Positions 1 to 8,255 of a stretch of DNA of 64,000 nucleotides are shown here, in pieces. The stretch covers positions 1-64,000 of the forward strand of contig NZ_JAAGWY010000001.1 in the NCBI RefSeq assembly GCF_010686705.1, written 5' to 3'. Each line of letters starts with the position of its first letter. The stretch's first letter is position 1. This stretch comes from Leifsonia tongyongensis. GTDB taxonomy: Bacteria > Actinomycetota > Actinomycetes > Actinomycetales > Microbacteriaceae. The translations under genes were made by a program, and so were the position numbers. Under the pieces are notes generated by a model that was given only the letters and a program-made list of their open reading frames with translations, did not search any database and had not been told where the DNA came from.

Positions 1-2
1 AC

Positions 3-71
3 ATCGACCCCACCCGCACCTACTGGCGCAACAACCAAAAAGCCCCCGGCCGATGGCCAGGGGCTTCCTAG
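3..71 (+). pseudogene. possible 3' end of an IS transposase (cut by window edge)
   Basis: An open frame enters from the left edge and ends at TAG 69-71. Its tail reads IDPTRTYWRNNQ, then a Pro/Gly/Arg-rich end. Tails of the form I-D-P-T-x-x-Y are common at the C-terminus of IS481-type transposases, and a repeat pair typical of an IS end follows at once (73-116). Only 22 residues are visible, so the family call is inference. It could equally be the tail of another integrase-like gene or chance coding. Confidence 0.35.
40..66 (-). terminator. rho-independent terminator downstream of tRNA-Arg
   Basis: An interrupted stem AAGCCCC..GGCC / GGCC..GGGGCTT is followed on the minus strand by TTTTT. 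It lies 59 bp past the 3' end of the minus-strand tRNA, so it probably ends that transcript. It also overlaps the last codons of the frame at 3-71. Confidence 0.6.
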
Positions 72-72
72 A

Positions 73-116
73 TGAGACCTAAGTCGCGACTCAGGTGAGA
101 CCTATGTCCCGACTCA
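73..116. repeat. two near-identical 21-bp direct repeats, probable IS end
   Basis: Copies at 73-93 and 96-116 start TGAGACCTA and end CGACTCA, differing at only two positions. Each starts TGAG and ends CTCA, giving a partial dyad. Repeated blocks of this kind at the end of a transposase frame suggest transposase binding sites at an IS terminus. The element family is not proven. Confidence 0.5.
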
Positions 117-124
117 TCACAAAG

Positions 125-196
125 TGCCCCTGGAGGGACTCGAACCCCCAACCCTTTCCTTAGGACGGAACTGCTCTTCCATTGAGCTACAGAGGC
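125..196 (-). tRNA. tRNA-Arg (anticodon CCU)
   Basis: On the minus strand a cloverleaf can be drawn: acceptor GCCTCTG, D-arm TAGCTCAATGG, anticodon loop GTCCTAA with CCT in the centre, T-arm GGGGGTTCGAGTCCC, 3' acceptor strand and discriminator A. CCA is not encoded. It would decode AGG arginine codons. A terminator follows at 40-66. The IS-like repeat end lies within 10 bp of its 3' end. Confidence 0.9.
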
Positions 197-258
197 TGAC
201 CACCCGAGTTTACCGGAGCGGGACCGTAGGTTCCCCACGGCGGGGTTACGCTTAGCGA

Positions 259-660
259 ATGAGCGACGACGCATTGAGAGCGACCAGAATGACCTTGGAC
301 GAACTGCTTTTGAGCGAATCCGACCTCATCGGCGGAGACCGGATCGCTCGCCGGTTCGCCGAACTGCGTGCGAATGTCGCAGCGATTTCCGACGATGAGC
401 CGTGGTTGAAGTCTTGGCTGGAGCAGGAGCTCACCAAGGGCGGCGCGATGTTCGTCACAGCGAAAGCCGACCGGGGCAGGAACGGCTCCCTGGATGCACC
501 CGCATCCGATTCGAATTCGCGCGCCGCGATCATCCGCCGTTTCAATGCGTGGAGCCGCGAGGTCGTCGCCCACATCGACGCATACAGGAGGTCTGATCGC
601 ACGGAAAGCGTCATTCGGGCCTGGGGCGTCGACTCGACGCTTTCCGCTCACTCCGCCTGA
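259..660 (+). CDS. hypothetical protein, 133 aa
   Basis: The protein is soluble, mixed helical and charged, with no signal peptide or membrane segment and no family I recognise. The middle (DDEPWLKSWLEQEL) looks like an amphipathic helix. There is no clear Shine-Dalgarno before ATG 259. It ends 1 bp before the convergent HNH gene. A competing minus-strand frame (252-614) covers the same DNA, but the plus frame has the more protein-like composition and exactly fills the gap between the tRNA and the HNH gene. Confidence 0.55.
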   Translation: MSDDALRATRMTLDELLLSESDLIGGDRIARRFAELRANVAAISDDEPWLKSWLEQELTKGGAMFVTAKADRGRNGSLDAPASDSNSRAAIIRRFNAWSREVVAHIDAYRRSDRTESVIRAWGVDSTLSAHSA

Positions 661-661
661 C

Positions 662-1159
662 TCAGGCGGCGGGCGCCAGGTACTCTTCCCACTTCGGCTG
701 CGCACTCTCCACACCGCGCACCACCCATGAGACGTCGTGCGGCATCCGCGGGTCGGACCGCAGCGACCACCCCATCTCGGACGGTGTGCGGTCGCTCTTG
801 AGGTTGTTGCAGCGTAGGCAGCACGCGACCAGGTTCTCCCAGCTGTCCGCTCCGCCCCGGGAGCGCGGCATCACATGGTCGATCGTCGTCGCCGTCTTGC
901 CGCAGTAGGCGCAACGGTGCGCGTCGCGCCGAAGAACCCCGCGGCGGCTGACCGGCACGGCTCGACCGCGTGGGATGCGCACGTAACGCGTGAGCAGGAT
1001 CACCGCCGGCCGATCGTAGCTGCCGGACGTTCCCCACACCGGGTGGTCTTCGTCGATCTCGACGACCGTGGCTTTCTGATTCATGACGAGCACAAGAGCC
1101 CGCTTGAAGGACACGACGGCGAGCGGCTCGTAGCCGGCGTTGAGGACCAGTGTGCGCAT
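662..1159 (-). CDS. HNH endonuclease family protein
   Basis: A 165-aa protein beginning MRTLVLNAGYEPL, the usual start of the actinobacterial HNH family. The C-terminal half holds the zinc/nuclease core: CAYCG, then TIDHVMPRSRGG with the catalytic His, then NLVACCLRCNNLK with the paired cysteines and Asn. ATG 1159 is chosen because AGAAAGG lies 7 bases upstream; the longer frame from 1237 has an untypical N-terminus. Cellular role is unknown; such genes are chromosomal and conserved in Microbacteriaceae. A small frame and a strong terminator lie directly upstream (see 1161 and 1235). Confidence 0.85.
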   Translation of the reverse strand: MRTLVLNAGYEPLAVVSFKRALVLVMNQKATVVEIDEDHPVWGTSGSYDRPAVILLTRYVRIPRGRAVPVSRRGVLRRDAHRCAYCGKTATTIDHVMPRSRGGADSWENLVACCLRCNNLKSDRTPSEMGWSLRSDPRMPHDVSWVVRGVESAQPKWEEYLAPAA

Positions 1160-1160
1160 G

Positions 1161-1367
1161 TCAAACCTTTCTGAACCGGCTGGATGGCTTCCAGACGTTC
1201 GGCGAGATGACATCGTTCGGGATGCGGGTGCAGGCAAACAAAAAGGGCACTGTCACACGGACAGCGCCCATCGAAGCCACGGAATGGTGGCGGCAGGTTT
1301 GACTGCTGTGCCGAAGGTAGAAAAGGCCGCGCGCGTCCGCGGTGTGGACGCTGCACGACGTAACCAT
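1161..1367 (-). CDS. possible 68-codon upstream reading frame before HNH gene
   Basis: The frame starts with ATG 1367, preceded by GGGAG at 6-bp spacing, and encodes a Cys/His-rich beginning (MVTSCSVHTADARG). It runs through the terminator hairpin at 1235-1269 and stops two bases before the HNH start codon (TGACATG). It may be a leader frame whose translation opens the terminator, or chance. No homology is recognised. Confidence 0.3.
   Translation of the reverse strand: MVTSCSVHTADARGLFYLRHSSQTCRHHSVASMGAVRVTVPFLFACTRIPNDVISPNVWKPSSRFRKV
1235..1269 (-). terminator. strong intrinsic terminator/attenuator upstream of HNH gene
   Basis: On the minus strand GGGC.CTGTC / GACAG.GCCC encloses a 5-base loop and is followed by TTTTTGTTTG. 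This is a textbook intrinsic terminator. It sits 76 bp before the HNH start, so transcripts from further upstream would stop here unless it is read through. Confidence 0.75.
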
Positions 1368-1415
1368 GTGGCACTCCCGGGATCTCTCACGGTGTCAGGG
1401 CATCAGGCTAACGCA

Positions 1416-1451
1416 GAATCGGCGCGTCACATATTCGTGGCGCGCCGATTC
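1416..1451 (-). terminator. 36-nt palindrome, terminator of the NlpC/P60 gene
   Basis: Perfect arms GAATCGGCGCG and CGCGCCGATTC close on an inner CAC/GTG stem. It lies 71 bp beyond the NlpC/P60 stop. There is no T-tract on either strand, so it is an L-shaped type at best. Confidence 0.55.
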
Positions 1452-1521
1452 CGTGCTGTGAAACCCACTGTTCACACAGTGTTGCTGAGCCGTTGGGCTC
1501 CGCGGGGAGAATGCGTTGGGG

Positions 1522-2490
1522 CTAGATGCCGAGCCGGACGACGTAATAGTCGGAGGTCCAGATCGGGCGGATGGAGATGGAGCGACCGGAATCCGGAGCG
1601 TCCATGATGTTTCCGTTGCCGGCGTAGAAACCGATGTGACCGGGCATGACGATGAGGTCGCCGGGGACCGCACTCGCGATGGAGATCCGCGTACCGCGGG
1701 CGGCCTCACCCGACACGGAGTGCGGGAGCGAGATGCCGAACTGCGCGTAGACGAACATCACGTAGCCGGAGCAGTCGAAGCCGGCAGGGGTCGCACCGCC
1801 GAAGACGTACGGCACGCCGATGTACTGCTGGGCGACGCTGAACACCTGCGAGAGGCTGAACTTCGGGTACGGCGGGCTGGCCAGGAACTGACTGACCGAC
1901 GGGCCGGTGTAGGCCTGGCTGTAGGCGGCGAACTGGAGGGCCACCTTCTGGCGCTCGGCTTCCGCCTTCTGGCTGGCGAGAGCAGCCTCGGTCGTGGCGG
2001 TGGCCGCGTCGCGCGTGACGGCCGCCTGGGCGACCGTCTGCGGAACCTGGACGCTCTGCGACTGCGCCTTGCGCATGCCGTCGATCGCCGACGCCTTGAA
2101 CTGGGAGCTCTCAGCAGCCTGGGGGTTGAAGGCGTAGGCCGGGATCGCCATGGTCGCGATGAGACCGGCGGCAAGCGTCATAACGGCGACGTTGATGACA
2201 CTGCCTTTGACGCGCTTGCGCGACGCCGGCTTCTTTGCCGCCAGGGCCTTCGTCGGCGCCAGAGCCTTCGTCGCCTCAGCGGGAACGGCGACGGATGCAC
2301 GGGCACCGGGTGCCTGCGCCGCCGGGGTCCGCGGTGCGGGAGTCCGGGGTGCGGATGCACGCGAAGTGGTCTCCGCAGCACGGAGGGACCTTCGGGTGAC
2401 GTGATCGTTCGACGAGGGTGCTGCCTGTGGGGTCGTCTGATCGGGTTCGGGGGGATTCTTTTCAGAATCGGGTGTACCTAATGGAGCCAA
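1522..2490 (-). CDS. NlpC/P60 family cell-wall peptidase, membrane-anchored
   Basis: A 322-aa probable peptidoglycan endopeptidase acting outside the membrane. Residues 1-95 are a Pro/Ala/Ser-rich, Lys/Arg-rich cytoplasmic tail. About 97-120 form one membrane segment or uncleaved signal, then a helical Ala/Gln/Glu-rich linker (125-190), then the C40 domain (~213-320). Catalytic Cys240 lies in GFDCSGYV and His285 in GHIGFY. The usual third polar residue, normally His in an HAP motif, reads Asp297 (MDAP). A long leader and good promoter precede it (2491-2704). It lies downstream of ideR but has its own promoter. Confidence 0.88.
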   Translation of the reverse strand: MAPLGTPDSEKNPPEPDQTTPQAAPSSNDHVTRRSLRAAETTSRASAPRTPAPRTPAAQAPGARASVAVPAEATKALAPTKALAAKKPASRKRVKGSVINVAVMTLAAGLIATMAIPAYAFNPQAAESSQFKASAIDGMRKAQSQSVQVPQTVAQAAVTRDAATATTEAALASQKAEAERQKVALQFAAYSQAYTGPSVSQFLASPPYPKFSLSQVFSVAQQYIGVPYVFGGATPAGFDCSGYVMFVYAQFGISLPHSVSGEAARGTRISIASAVPGDLIVMPGHIGFYAGNGNIMDAPDSGRSISIRPIWTSDYYVVRLGI

Positions 2491-2634
2491 GGTATAAACC
2501 TCCTGCGCTCCGACAGCACTAGGTAGCTGCCCCGTCCCTGATGCTTATAGCTTCGGCTTCGCGGTAAAAGGAGACGGCGTGGGGGGTGGAGCGTCCTTTT
2601 CCGGGTCCAGCGGCCGGCTTCAGGCCTGTGAACT
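2491..2634 (-). promoter_or_regulatory. ~145-nt structured 5' leader of the NlpC/P60 gene
   Basis: Between the predicted start near 2634 and ATG 2490 the leader can form several hairpins. AAAAGGA pairs with TCCTTTT around 2566-2600, and CAGC..GCTG pairs near 2510-2530. AGGAGG precedes the ATG. In other actinobacteria, wall-hydrolase genes often carry a c-di-AMP (ydaO) riboswitch here. I do not find that aptamer's conserved blocks, so this is only a candidate regulatory leader. Confidence 0.35.
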
Positions 2635-2640
2635 CGTTCG

Positions 2641-2669
2641 ACATTACGGGGTTCCACACGGTTTGTCAC
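2641..2669 (-). promoter_or_regulatory. sigma-70-type promoter of the NlpC/P60 gene
   Basis: Minus-strand -35 GTGACA (2664-2669) and -10 TAATGT (2641-2646) are separated by exactly 17 bp. They lie just outside the end of ideR and 150 bp before the NlpC/P60 start. Confidence 0.55.
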
Positions 2670-2685
2670 ATCCCCCAAACGGGTT

Positions 2686-2704
2686 TTTAACAAACTGGTA
2701 ACAG
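2686..2704 (-). promoter_or_regulatory. possible activator site (GTTA direct repeat)
   Basis: The minus-strand sequence carries two GTTA-type half sites, TGTTACC and TTGTTAA, about 10 bp apart. They sit about 17 bp upstream of the -35. Wall-hydrolase genes are MtrA targets in actinobacteria and MtrA sites contain GTTAC-like direct repeats, so MtrA control is a reasonable guess. It is not shown by the sequence. Confidence 0.25.
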
Positions 2705-3400
2705 TTATGAGGCGTCCGCGAAGATGTGAGCGGCAAGCTCGTTGGGCAGTTCAAGGCCGGCTTCGTACCCGTCGATCTGCACGAGGACGTACGAGCCTGC
2801 GGCAGAGAAAGTGCCGGTCGAGCCAGGAAAAACGCCCGCTTGCTTGAGCTGCAGAAGCAGCTCTGGATCGACCTGGGCGGGCTCACCGAGACGACGGATG
2901 CTGGCAGTCACCCCCGAGTTCTGGCCCGCGACCAGGTCGACGAGGTTCAGCAGGCCCTGGGTGGAGCGGGGATCGGCGACGTCACCCAGTTCGTCGAGCC
3001 CGGGTATGGGGTTGCCGTAAGGCGATTCGGTGGGGTGCCCGAGCATGGTGAGGAGCTTGCGCTCGACCTGCTCGCTCATCACGTGCTCCCACCGGCATGC
3101 CTCTTCGTGCACGTATTCCCACTCGAGTTCGATCACGTCGCTGAGCAACCGCTCGGCGAGCCGGTGCTTGCGCATGACATGGACGGCCTTGCGCCGGCCG
3201 TCGCCGGTGAGTTCGAGGTGCCGGTCGCCGGAGACCACGACGAGGCCGTCGCGTTCCATCCGTCCGACGGTCTGCGAGACGGTGGGACCCGAGTGCCCGA
3301 GACGCTCCGAAATACGGGCGCGAAGCGGCACGATGTTGTCTTCTTCGAGCTCGAGGATGGTGCGAAGGTACATCTCCGTCGTATCAATCAGATCGGTCAT
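2705..3400 (-). CDS. ideR: iron-dependent repressor, DtxR/IdeR family
   Basis: A 231-aa cytoplasmic regulator. Starting from ATG 3400 (GGAGGTGGCG upstream), its numbering matches IdeR. The winged helix spans ~1-70. Site 1 ligands are His79, Glu83 and His98; site 2 ligands are Met10, Cys102, Glu105 and His106. The presence of Cys102 fits an Fe(II)-sensing DtxR/IdeR rather than a Mn-sensing MntR. The C-terminal ~80 residues form the SH3-like domain. It is divergent from serC, with promoters in the 112-bp gap. No classical DtxR box was seen in this window, so its targets probably lie elsewhere. Confidence 0.9.
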   Translation of the reverse strand: MTDLIDTTEMYLRTILELEEDNIVPLRARISERLGHSGPTVSQTVGRMERDGLVVVSGDRHLELTGDGRRKAVHVMRKHRLAERLLSDVIELEWEYVHEEACRWEHVMSEQVERKLLTMLGHPTESPYGNPIPGLDELGDVADPRSTQGLLNLVDLVAGQNSGVTASIRRLGEPAQVDPELLLQLKQAGVFPGSTGTFSAAGSYVLVQIDGYEAGLELPNELAAHIFADAS

Positions 3401-3500
3401 CGCCACCTCCACCTCAGCGCCCGGAATCCGGGCGTCAACAACGGTATAGAGCCTACTGTCTGGCCGTGACGGCCTCGCTCCACCTATCCACAAGTGCCAA

Positions 3501-4628
<1,128 letters not shown>

Positions 4629-4657
4629 CCGGATGCACACCAGCGAGTGAGCGGACG

Positions 4658-4891
4658 ATGAGACTCTGGCTGCGCGACAGCGAACGCCGGCCCGATCCTG
4701 TGCCGGTGGCGACCGATGACCGCAAGGCGATCGCGACCGGCCTCGTCCTCTGGCTCGTCGCCCTGGTGCTAGTCCTGGTCTTCGCCGGACGGCTCGCGGC
4801 CGCCGGGGACGGCTGGTGGCTCTGGACCGTCCTCCTCGGCCTCGGACTCGGCGTCGTCGGTCTCGTCTACGTCAGCATCAAGCGCCGCTGA
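4658..4891 (+). CDS. DUF2530 small membrane protein
   Basis: A 77-aa protein starting MRLWLRDSERRPDPVPV. Two membrane helices (about 27-47 and 54-73) are followed by a positive tail (IKRR). The N-terminus with its R-R-P-x-P-x-P-V-x-D motif is that of the actinobacterial DUF2530 family, function unknown. It commonly lies between serC and the DUF3027 gene. Its last 123 bp are antisense to the end of the DUF3027 frame. Confidence 0.8.
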   Translation: MRLWLRDSERRPDPVPVATDDRKAIATGLVLWLVALVLVLVFAGRLAAAGDGWWLWTVLLGLGLGVVGLVYVSIKRR

Positions 4892-5590
4892 CTCCTCGGC
4901 CTCGAGGTCGAGCGCGACGTCGACGTCGGCATCGTCATCGAGCTCAGGGTCGTCGAAGTCGATGTCGACACCGTCGATGTCGCCGCTGTGCAGAACGGGC
5001 ACGACAGCGTCATCGTCATCGTCGTCGTCTTCGTCTTCGTCCTCATCGAGATCGTCCAGGTCGTCCTCGGACTCCTCGTCCGCATCCTCGTCGTCCGCAT
5101 CCTCATCGTCACCCGCGCGCTCTGCGGCCAGGGCCTCCTGCGAGGCCTGGTAGTCCGCGAGTCGCTCCGACCACGGAACCCAGTCCGGTGCGAGCAGCGA
5201 CGCTTCGCCCGGCACGAGCTCCGTCTCGAGGACGCCGGGCTCTGCCTCGCCGTCGAGGCGGGAGATCGTCACCGACCAGCGCCAGCCGGGGTAACCCGGC
5301 AGCGCGCTGTCGAAGAGGAGCGACAGCACGTGCTCGCCCTCGACGATGTGCCCGACGAGGGGGCCGACGGTCGCCTCAGGAGTGACCGCGAAAAGCGCAG
5401 CGCGTGCCAGGTCGACCGCCCCCAGCAGCTCGGGGTCGGCCGTCGGCTCCGCTTCGGGAGCCTCGACATCGGCCGCCGCCGCTCCGGGCATGTCCGTCTC
5501 GGTCGCCTGCGCCTCGGTCGCCACCGCCTCTGTCGCCTCCGCCTCGGGGGCGTCCGCGTCGGGAGAGGTCACGTCGCTGTCGTCAGGCAT
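4769..5590 (-). CDS. DUF3027 family protein with acidic C-terminal tail
   Basis: A 273-aa protein. An Ala/Glu/Thr-rich N-terminus is followed by a core (about 55-155) with WRWSVTISR and APDWVPWSERL, typical of DUF3027 (unknown function, actinobacteria). The rest is strongly acidic, including a run of Asp at about 190-205 written by GAC/GAT repeats. ATG 5590 overlaps the cold-shock gene stop by 8 bp, so translation is probably coupled. The 3' end overlaps DUF2530 convergently by 123 bp. The true end of the folded protein may be earlier than the stop. Confidence 0.8.
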   Translation of the reverse strand: MPDDSDVTSPDADAPEAEATEAVATEAQATETDMPGAAAADVEAPEAEPTADPELLGAVDLARAALFAVTPEATVGPLVGHIVEGEHVLSLLFDSALPGYPGWRWSVTISRLDGEAEPGVLETELVPGEASLLAPDWVPWSERLADYQASQEALAAERAGDDEDADDEDADEESEDDLDDLDEDEDEDDDDDDDAVVPVLHSGDIDGVDIDFDDPELDDDADVDVALDLEAEESAALDADVDETDDAESEAEEDGPEPPAVPGGREPSGEDQD

Positions 5591-5963
5591 CCAGGTCGTC
5601 CGCAACCCGGCGGAGCACGGCCGCGATCTTCGCGCCGTGCGCCTTGTCGGGGTACTTGCCGCGCTTGAGGTTCGAGCCGATCCCGTCGAGGAGCTTCACG
5701 AGGTCTTCGACGATGATCGCCATGTCGTCGGCCGATTTGCGGCTCATCTTGACGAGGCTCGGCGGCGCATCCAGGACGCGCACCGACAGCGCCTGCGCAC
5801 CGCGCTTCCCGTCGGCGATGCCGAACTCGAGCCGCGTGCCCGATTTGACCACCGCGCCGGCAGGCAAAGCCGAGGCGTGCAGGAAGACCTCCTGGCCGTC
5901 ATCGGAGCTGATGAAGCCGAAGCCCTTCTCGTCGTCGTAGAACTTGACCTTGCCGGTAGGCAT
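5583..5963 (-). CDS. cold-shock domain protein with C-terminal extension
   Basis: A 126-aa protein. Residues 1-65 are a CSD with both RNA-binding motifs (KGFGFI, and VFLHAS in place of VFVH). About 60 helical residues follow (SADDMAIIVEDLVKLLDGIG) that plain CspA lacks. This longer form is typical of actinobacteria, upstream of DUF3027. ATG 5963 follows GAAAGAGG. A minus-strand GATAAT at 6004-6009 is a likely -10. It is divergent from the small membrane gene at 6019. Confidence 0.85.
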   Translation of the reverse strand: MPTGKVKFYDDEKGFGFISSDDGQEVFLHASALPAGAVVKSGTRLEFGIADGKRGAQALSVRVLDAPPSLVKMSRKSADDMAIIVEDLVKLLDGIGSNLKRGKYPDKAHGAKIAAVLRRVADDLDA

Positions 5964-6018
5964 GGGAACCTCTTTCACATGGGGAATCTTGTGACCAACC
6001 TCAATTATCCTTGATTTC

Positions 6019-6294
6019 GTGACCCAACAGACCCCGCCGGCCTCCAGCCGGCTCCAGCGCACCCTTGCGTTCATCATCGCCGGGCTCTTCATCCTCTCCG
6101 TGCTCGCCATCGTGGCGATCATCGCAGGCACGGCCCTCGGCGCGTTCGCAGCACAGGGATCGGGGAGCGGGATCTGGCCGACGGTGTTCTTCATCCCGTT
6201 GATCGGCCTGCCGATCGCCTTCGTGCTCCTCATCGTCGTGTTGATCGACAACTTCAGGCAGAGGAGCCGCGCGAATCGTAATTCGCAGCGCTGA
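6019..6294 (+). CDS. small two-helix membrane protein, unknown function
   Basis: A 91-aa protein with GTG start and two membrane segments, about 15-42 (FIIAGLFILSVLAIVAII) and 54-78 (WPTVFFIPLIGLPIAFVLLI). The tail is basic. I recognise no family beyond generic actinobacterial multidrug-ATPase-like or hypothetical membrane proteins. It is divergent from the cold-shock gene with 55 bp between, and 39 bp ahead of the helicase-associated gene. Confidence 0.65.
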   Translation: MTQQTPPASSRLQRTLAFIIAGLFILSVLAIVAIIAGTALGAFAAQGSGSGIWPTVFFIPLIGLPIAFVLLIVVLIDNFRQRSRANRNSQR

Positions 6295-6333
6295 GCCCGG
6301 CCGAACAGGCATGCACATGGGCAGGTCGGGCCG

Positions 6334-8244
6334 ATGACCAGCACACTCGTCTTCGCTGCGCGGCTGCGCGCCCTCGACGATGACGCACTGGCCGCTGCCC
6401 TGGCGGTGCGGGGAACGCCGCGCTACGGGATCGACGACTTCTTCGACCTGGCCGACGCGCTTCTCGACCGCGAGTCGGTGCAGCGGGCGCTCGCAGGGTT
6501 CGACCGGCCGACGCTCGCGGTGCTGGCTGCGCTCACCGCATCCGGTGCCCCCGCGACCGCGCAGCGTGTCGCTGACCTGCTCTACAGCGCCGGCGCGATC
6601 CCGCCGCAGGAACCGGATGCGGTCGCCGCACGCCTCGACGTGACCGCCTCGCTTCTCCTGACGCTGCACGAAGGCGATACGTACAGCCTCTACGACGGGG
6701 TGCGCGCCCAGCTGGAGTCCTGGCCGGAGCTCGGGCTCCCCTCACCGGCAGAACTGATCAGCGCGCCTCCCCCGCACGCGCTCGCGCCGGTTCCCGACAC
6801 GGAGCAGCGCTTCAGCGACCGTCTGGCCTCCGAGCGCGCCTTCCTGGCCGTGTCGACGGTCACCGAACTCGTCTCGGAACTTCAGCGCGAGGGCGCACGC
6901 GAACTGCAGAAGGGCGGCCTCGCGCTCCCCGCGACGAAGCGCATCGCCGCTGCTCTGGGCGTCGACGTCACCGATGTGGCGACCGTCGTCTCGATCGCCG
7001 CGCGCGCCGGCCTGATCGGTCTCGAGCATGCGACCTGGCTTCCGACCGACGCGGGTGCGCTGTGGCAGCAGGAGCCGACGGCGGACCGCTGGCGCGTGCT
7101 CGCGTCCGCTTGGCGGGATGCCCTCCCCGCAGACCTGCGCAGTGTCCTGGCAGACCGTGCGCACGCCGTCTGGGGCGAAAGGCTCCACGAGTTCGTGGAC
7201 TGGGCCTATCCGGCAGCGGGCGACGCCATGCGGGCGAGGGTGACCGCCTACACTCGCGACGCGGAATGGCTGGGGATCACGGCGCGCCAGGCGCCGAGCT
7301 CGGCGGGCACACTCCTGCTCGAGTCGGGGCCGGGCGAGGCCGCCACGGCCTTCGCCGCGCTGTTCCCGCCAGAAGTCGACCATGTCTACCTGCAGCACGA
7401 TCTCACGATCGTGTCTCCAGGCCCGCTGACGCCCGCGGTCGATGCCCGCCTGCGCATGCTCGCCGACGTCGAGAGCCGTGCCCTCGCATCCACGTACCGC
7501 GTGTCCTCGGCGAGCCTGGTGCGTGCGATCGCGGAGGGCGAAACGGCCGAGACGATCCGTGCCTTCCTCGCTCAGATCTCGCTGACCGGCCTGCCACAGC
7601 CGCTCGACTACCTGATCGCTGACGCAGCGGAGCGGTACGGCCGGGTGCGGGTCGCCGACCTGGATGCTCCCGCAGGGGATCGCGAGACGGGCGCACACAC
7701 CCTCGTGCAGTCCGACGACACCGCGCTCCTCACCACCATCGCAGTCGACCAGGCACTGCGCCCGATCGCGCTCGTGCGCACGGCACCGACGCGGCTGGTC
7801 AGCAGGTTCCCCCGCGATGTCGTCTTCTGGGCGCTCAGCGATGCGCGCTATCCCGTCGCCGCCATCGACACCGACGGGGCGATCGTCGGGCTGCACCGGC
7901 ATCGTGTGGCGCCGACGGCTCCCCCGCCCGCGCCGAACCCGGCGAAAGCCCTCGTCGAGCGCCTGCGCGCGGCCGAGCAGGCGGAAGGGCCCGACACCGG
8001 CGCCCAATGGCTGGCGCGACAGCTCGACATCGCCATCCGAGGCAAGGCGACCGTGACCGTGAGCGTGGCAATGCCGGACGGACGCGTCGTCGAGTACCTT
8101 CTCGAACCGACGGGGCTCGGTGGAGGTCGCCTGCGCGGTCGCGACCGCCAGGCCGACATCGAGCGCACGCTCCCGCTCTCGAGCATCCGGGGTCTGAGTC
8201 CGGCGGAGGCCGCCGCGAGCGGAGAGACGGGCAGCGAGGCGTAG
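6334..8244 (+). CDS. helicase-associated (Helicase_C_3) domain protein
   Basis: A 636-aa soluble protein with no Walker motifs. The N-terminal half is a series of winged-helix-like repeats (RPTLAVLAALTASG; LPATKRIAAALGVD). A C-terminal Helicase_C_3-type region (about 345-440) contains HVYLQHDLTIVSPGPLTP. Across actinobacteria this gene precedes the XPB helicase, as it does here (11 bp gap). It is therefore probably a partner of that helicase in DNA repair, inferred from context rather than shown. Confidence 0.85.
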   Translation: MTSTLVFAARLRALDDDALAAALAVRGTPRYGIDDFFDLADALLDRESVQRALAGFDRPTLAVLAALTASGAPATAQRVADLLYSAGAIPPQEPDAVAARLDVTASLLLTLHEGDTYSLYDGVRAQLESWPELGLPSPAELISAPPPHALAPVPDTEQRFSDRLASERAFLAVSTVTELVSELQREGARELQKGGLALPATKRIAAALGVDVTDVATVVSIAARAGLIGLEHATWLPTDAGALWQQEPTADRWRVLASAWRDALPADLRSVLADRAHAVWGERLHEFVDWAYPAAGDAMRARVTAYTRDAEWLGITARQAPSSAGTLLLESGPGEAATAFAALFPPEVDHVYLQHDLTIVSPGPLTPAVDARLRMLADVESRALASTYRVSSASLVRAIAEGETAETIRAFLAQISLTGLPQPLDYLIADAAERYGRVRVADLDAPAGDRETGAHTLVQSDDTALLTTIAVDQALRPIALVRTAPTRLVSRFPRDVVFWALSDARYPVAAIDTDGAIVGLHRHRVAPTAPPPAPNPAKALVERLRAAEQAEGPDTGAQWLARQLDIAIRGKATVTVSVAMPDGRVVEYLLEPTGLGGGRLRGRDRQADIERTLPLSSIRGLSPAEAAASGETGSEA

Positions 8245-8247
8245 ACT
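8242..8247 (+). promoter_or_regulatory. possible internal -10 for the XPB helicase gene
   Basis: TAGACT overlaps the stop codon of the upstream gene and ends 8 bp before ATG 8256. This would give an almost leaderless transcript. It is the same hexamer and a similar spacing to serC. Confidence 0.35.
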
Positions 8248-8255
8248 CAACGGTT

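Noticed and set aside
68-274. Small minus-strand frame across the tRNA
   Set aside because: It overlaps the tRNA and the IS-like repeats and has no ribosome site.
1516-2481. 321-codon plus-strand frame over the NlpC/P60 gene
   Set aside because: Gly/Arg-rich shadow; the minus strand holds intact catalytic motifs.
2491-2704. c-di-AMP (ydaO) riboswitch upstream of the NlpC/P60 gene
   Set aside because: Position is right, but I cannot find the conserved aptamer blocks. Kept only as an undefined leader; an Infernal scan would settle it.
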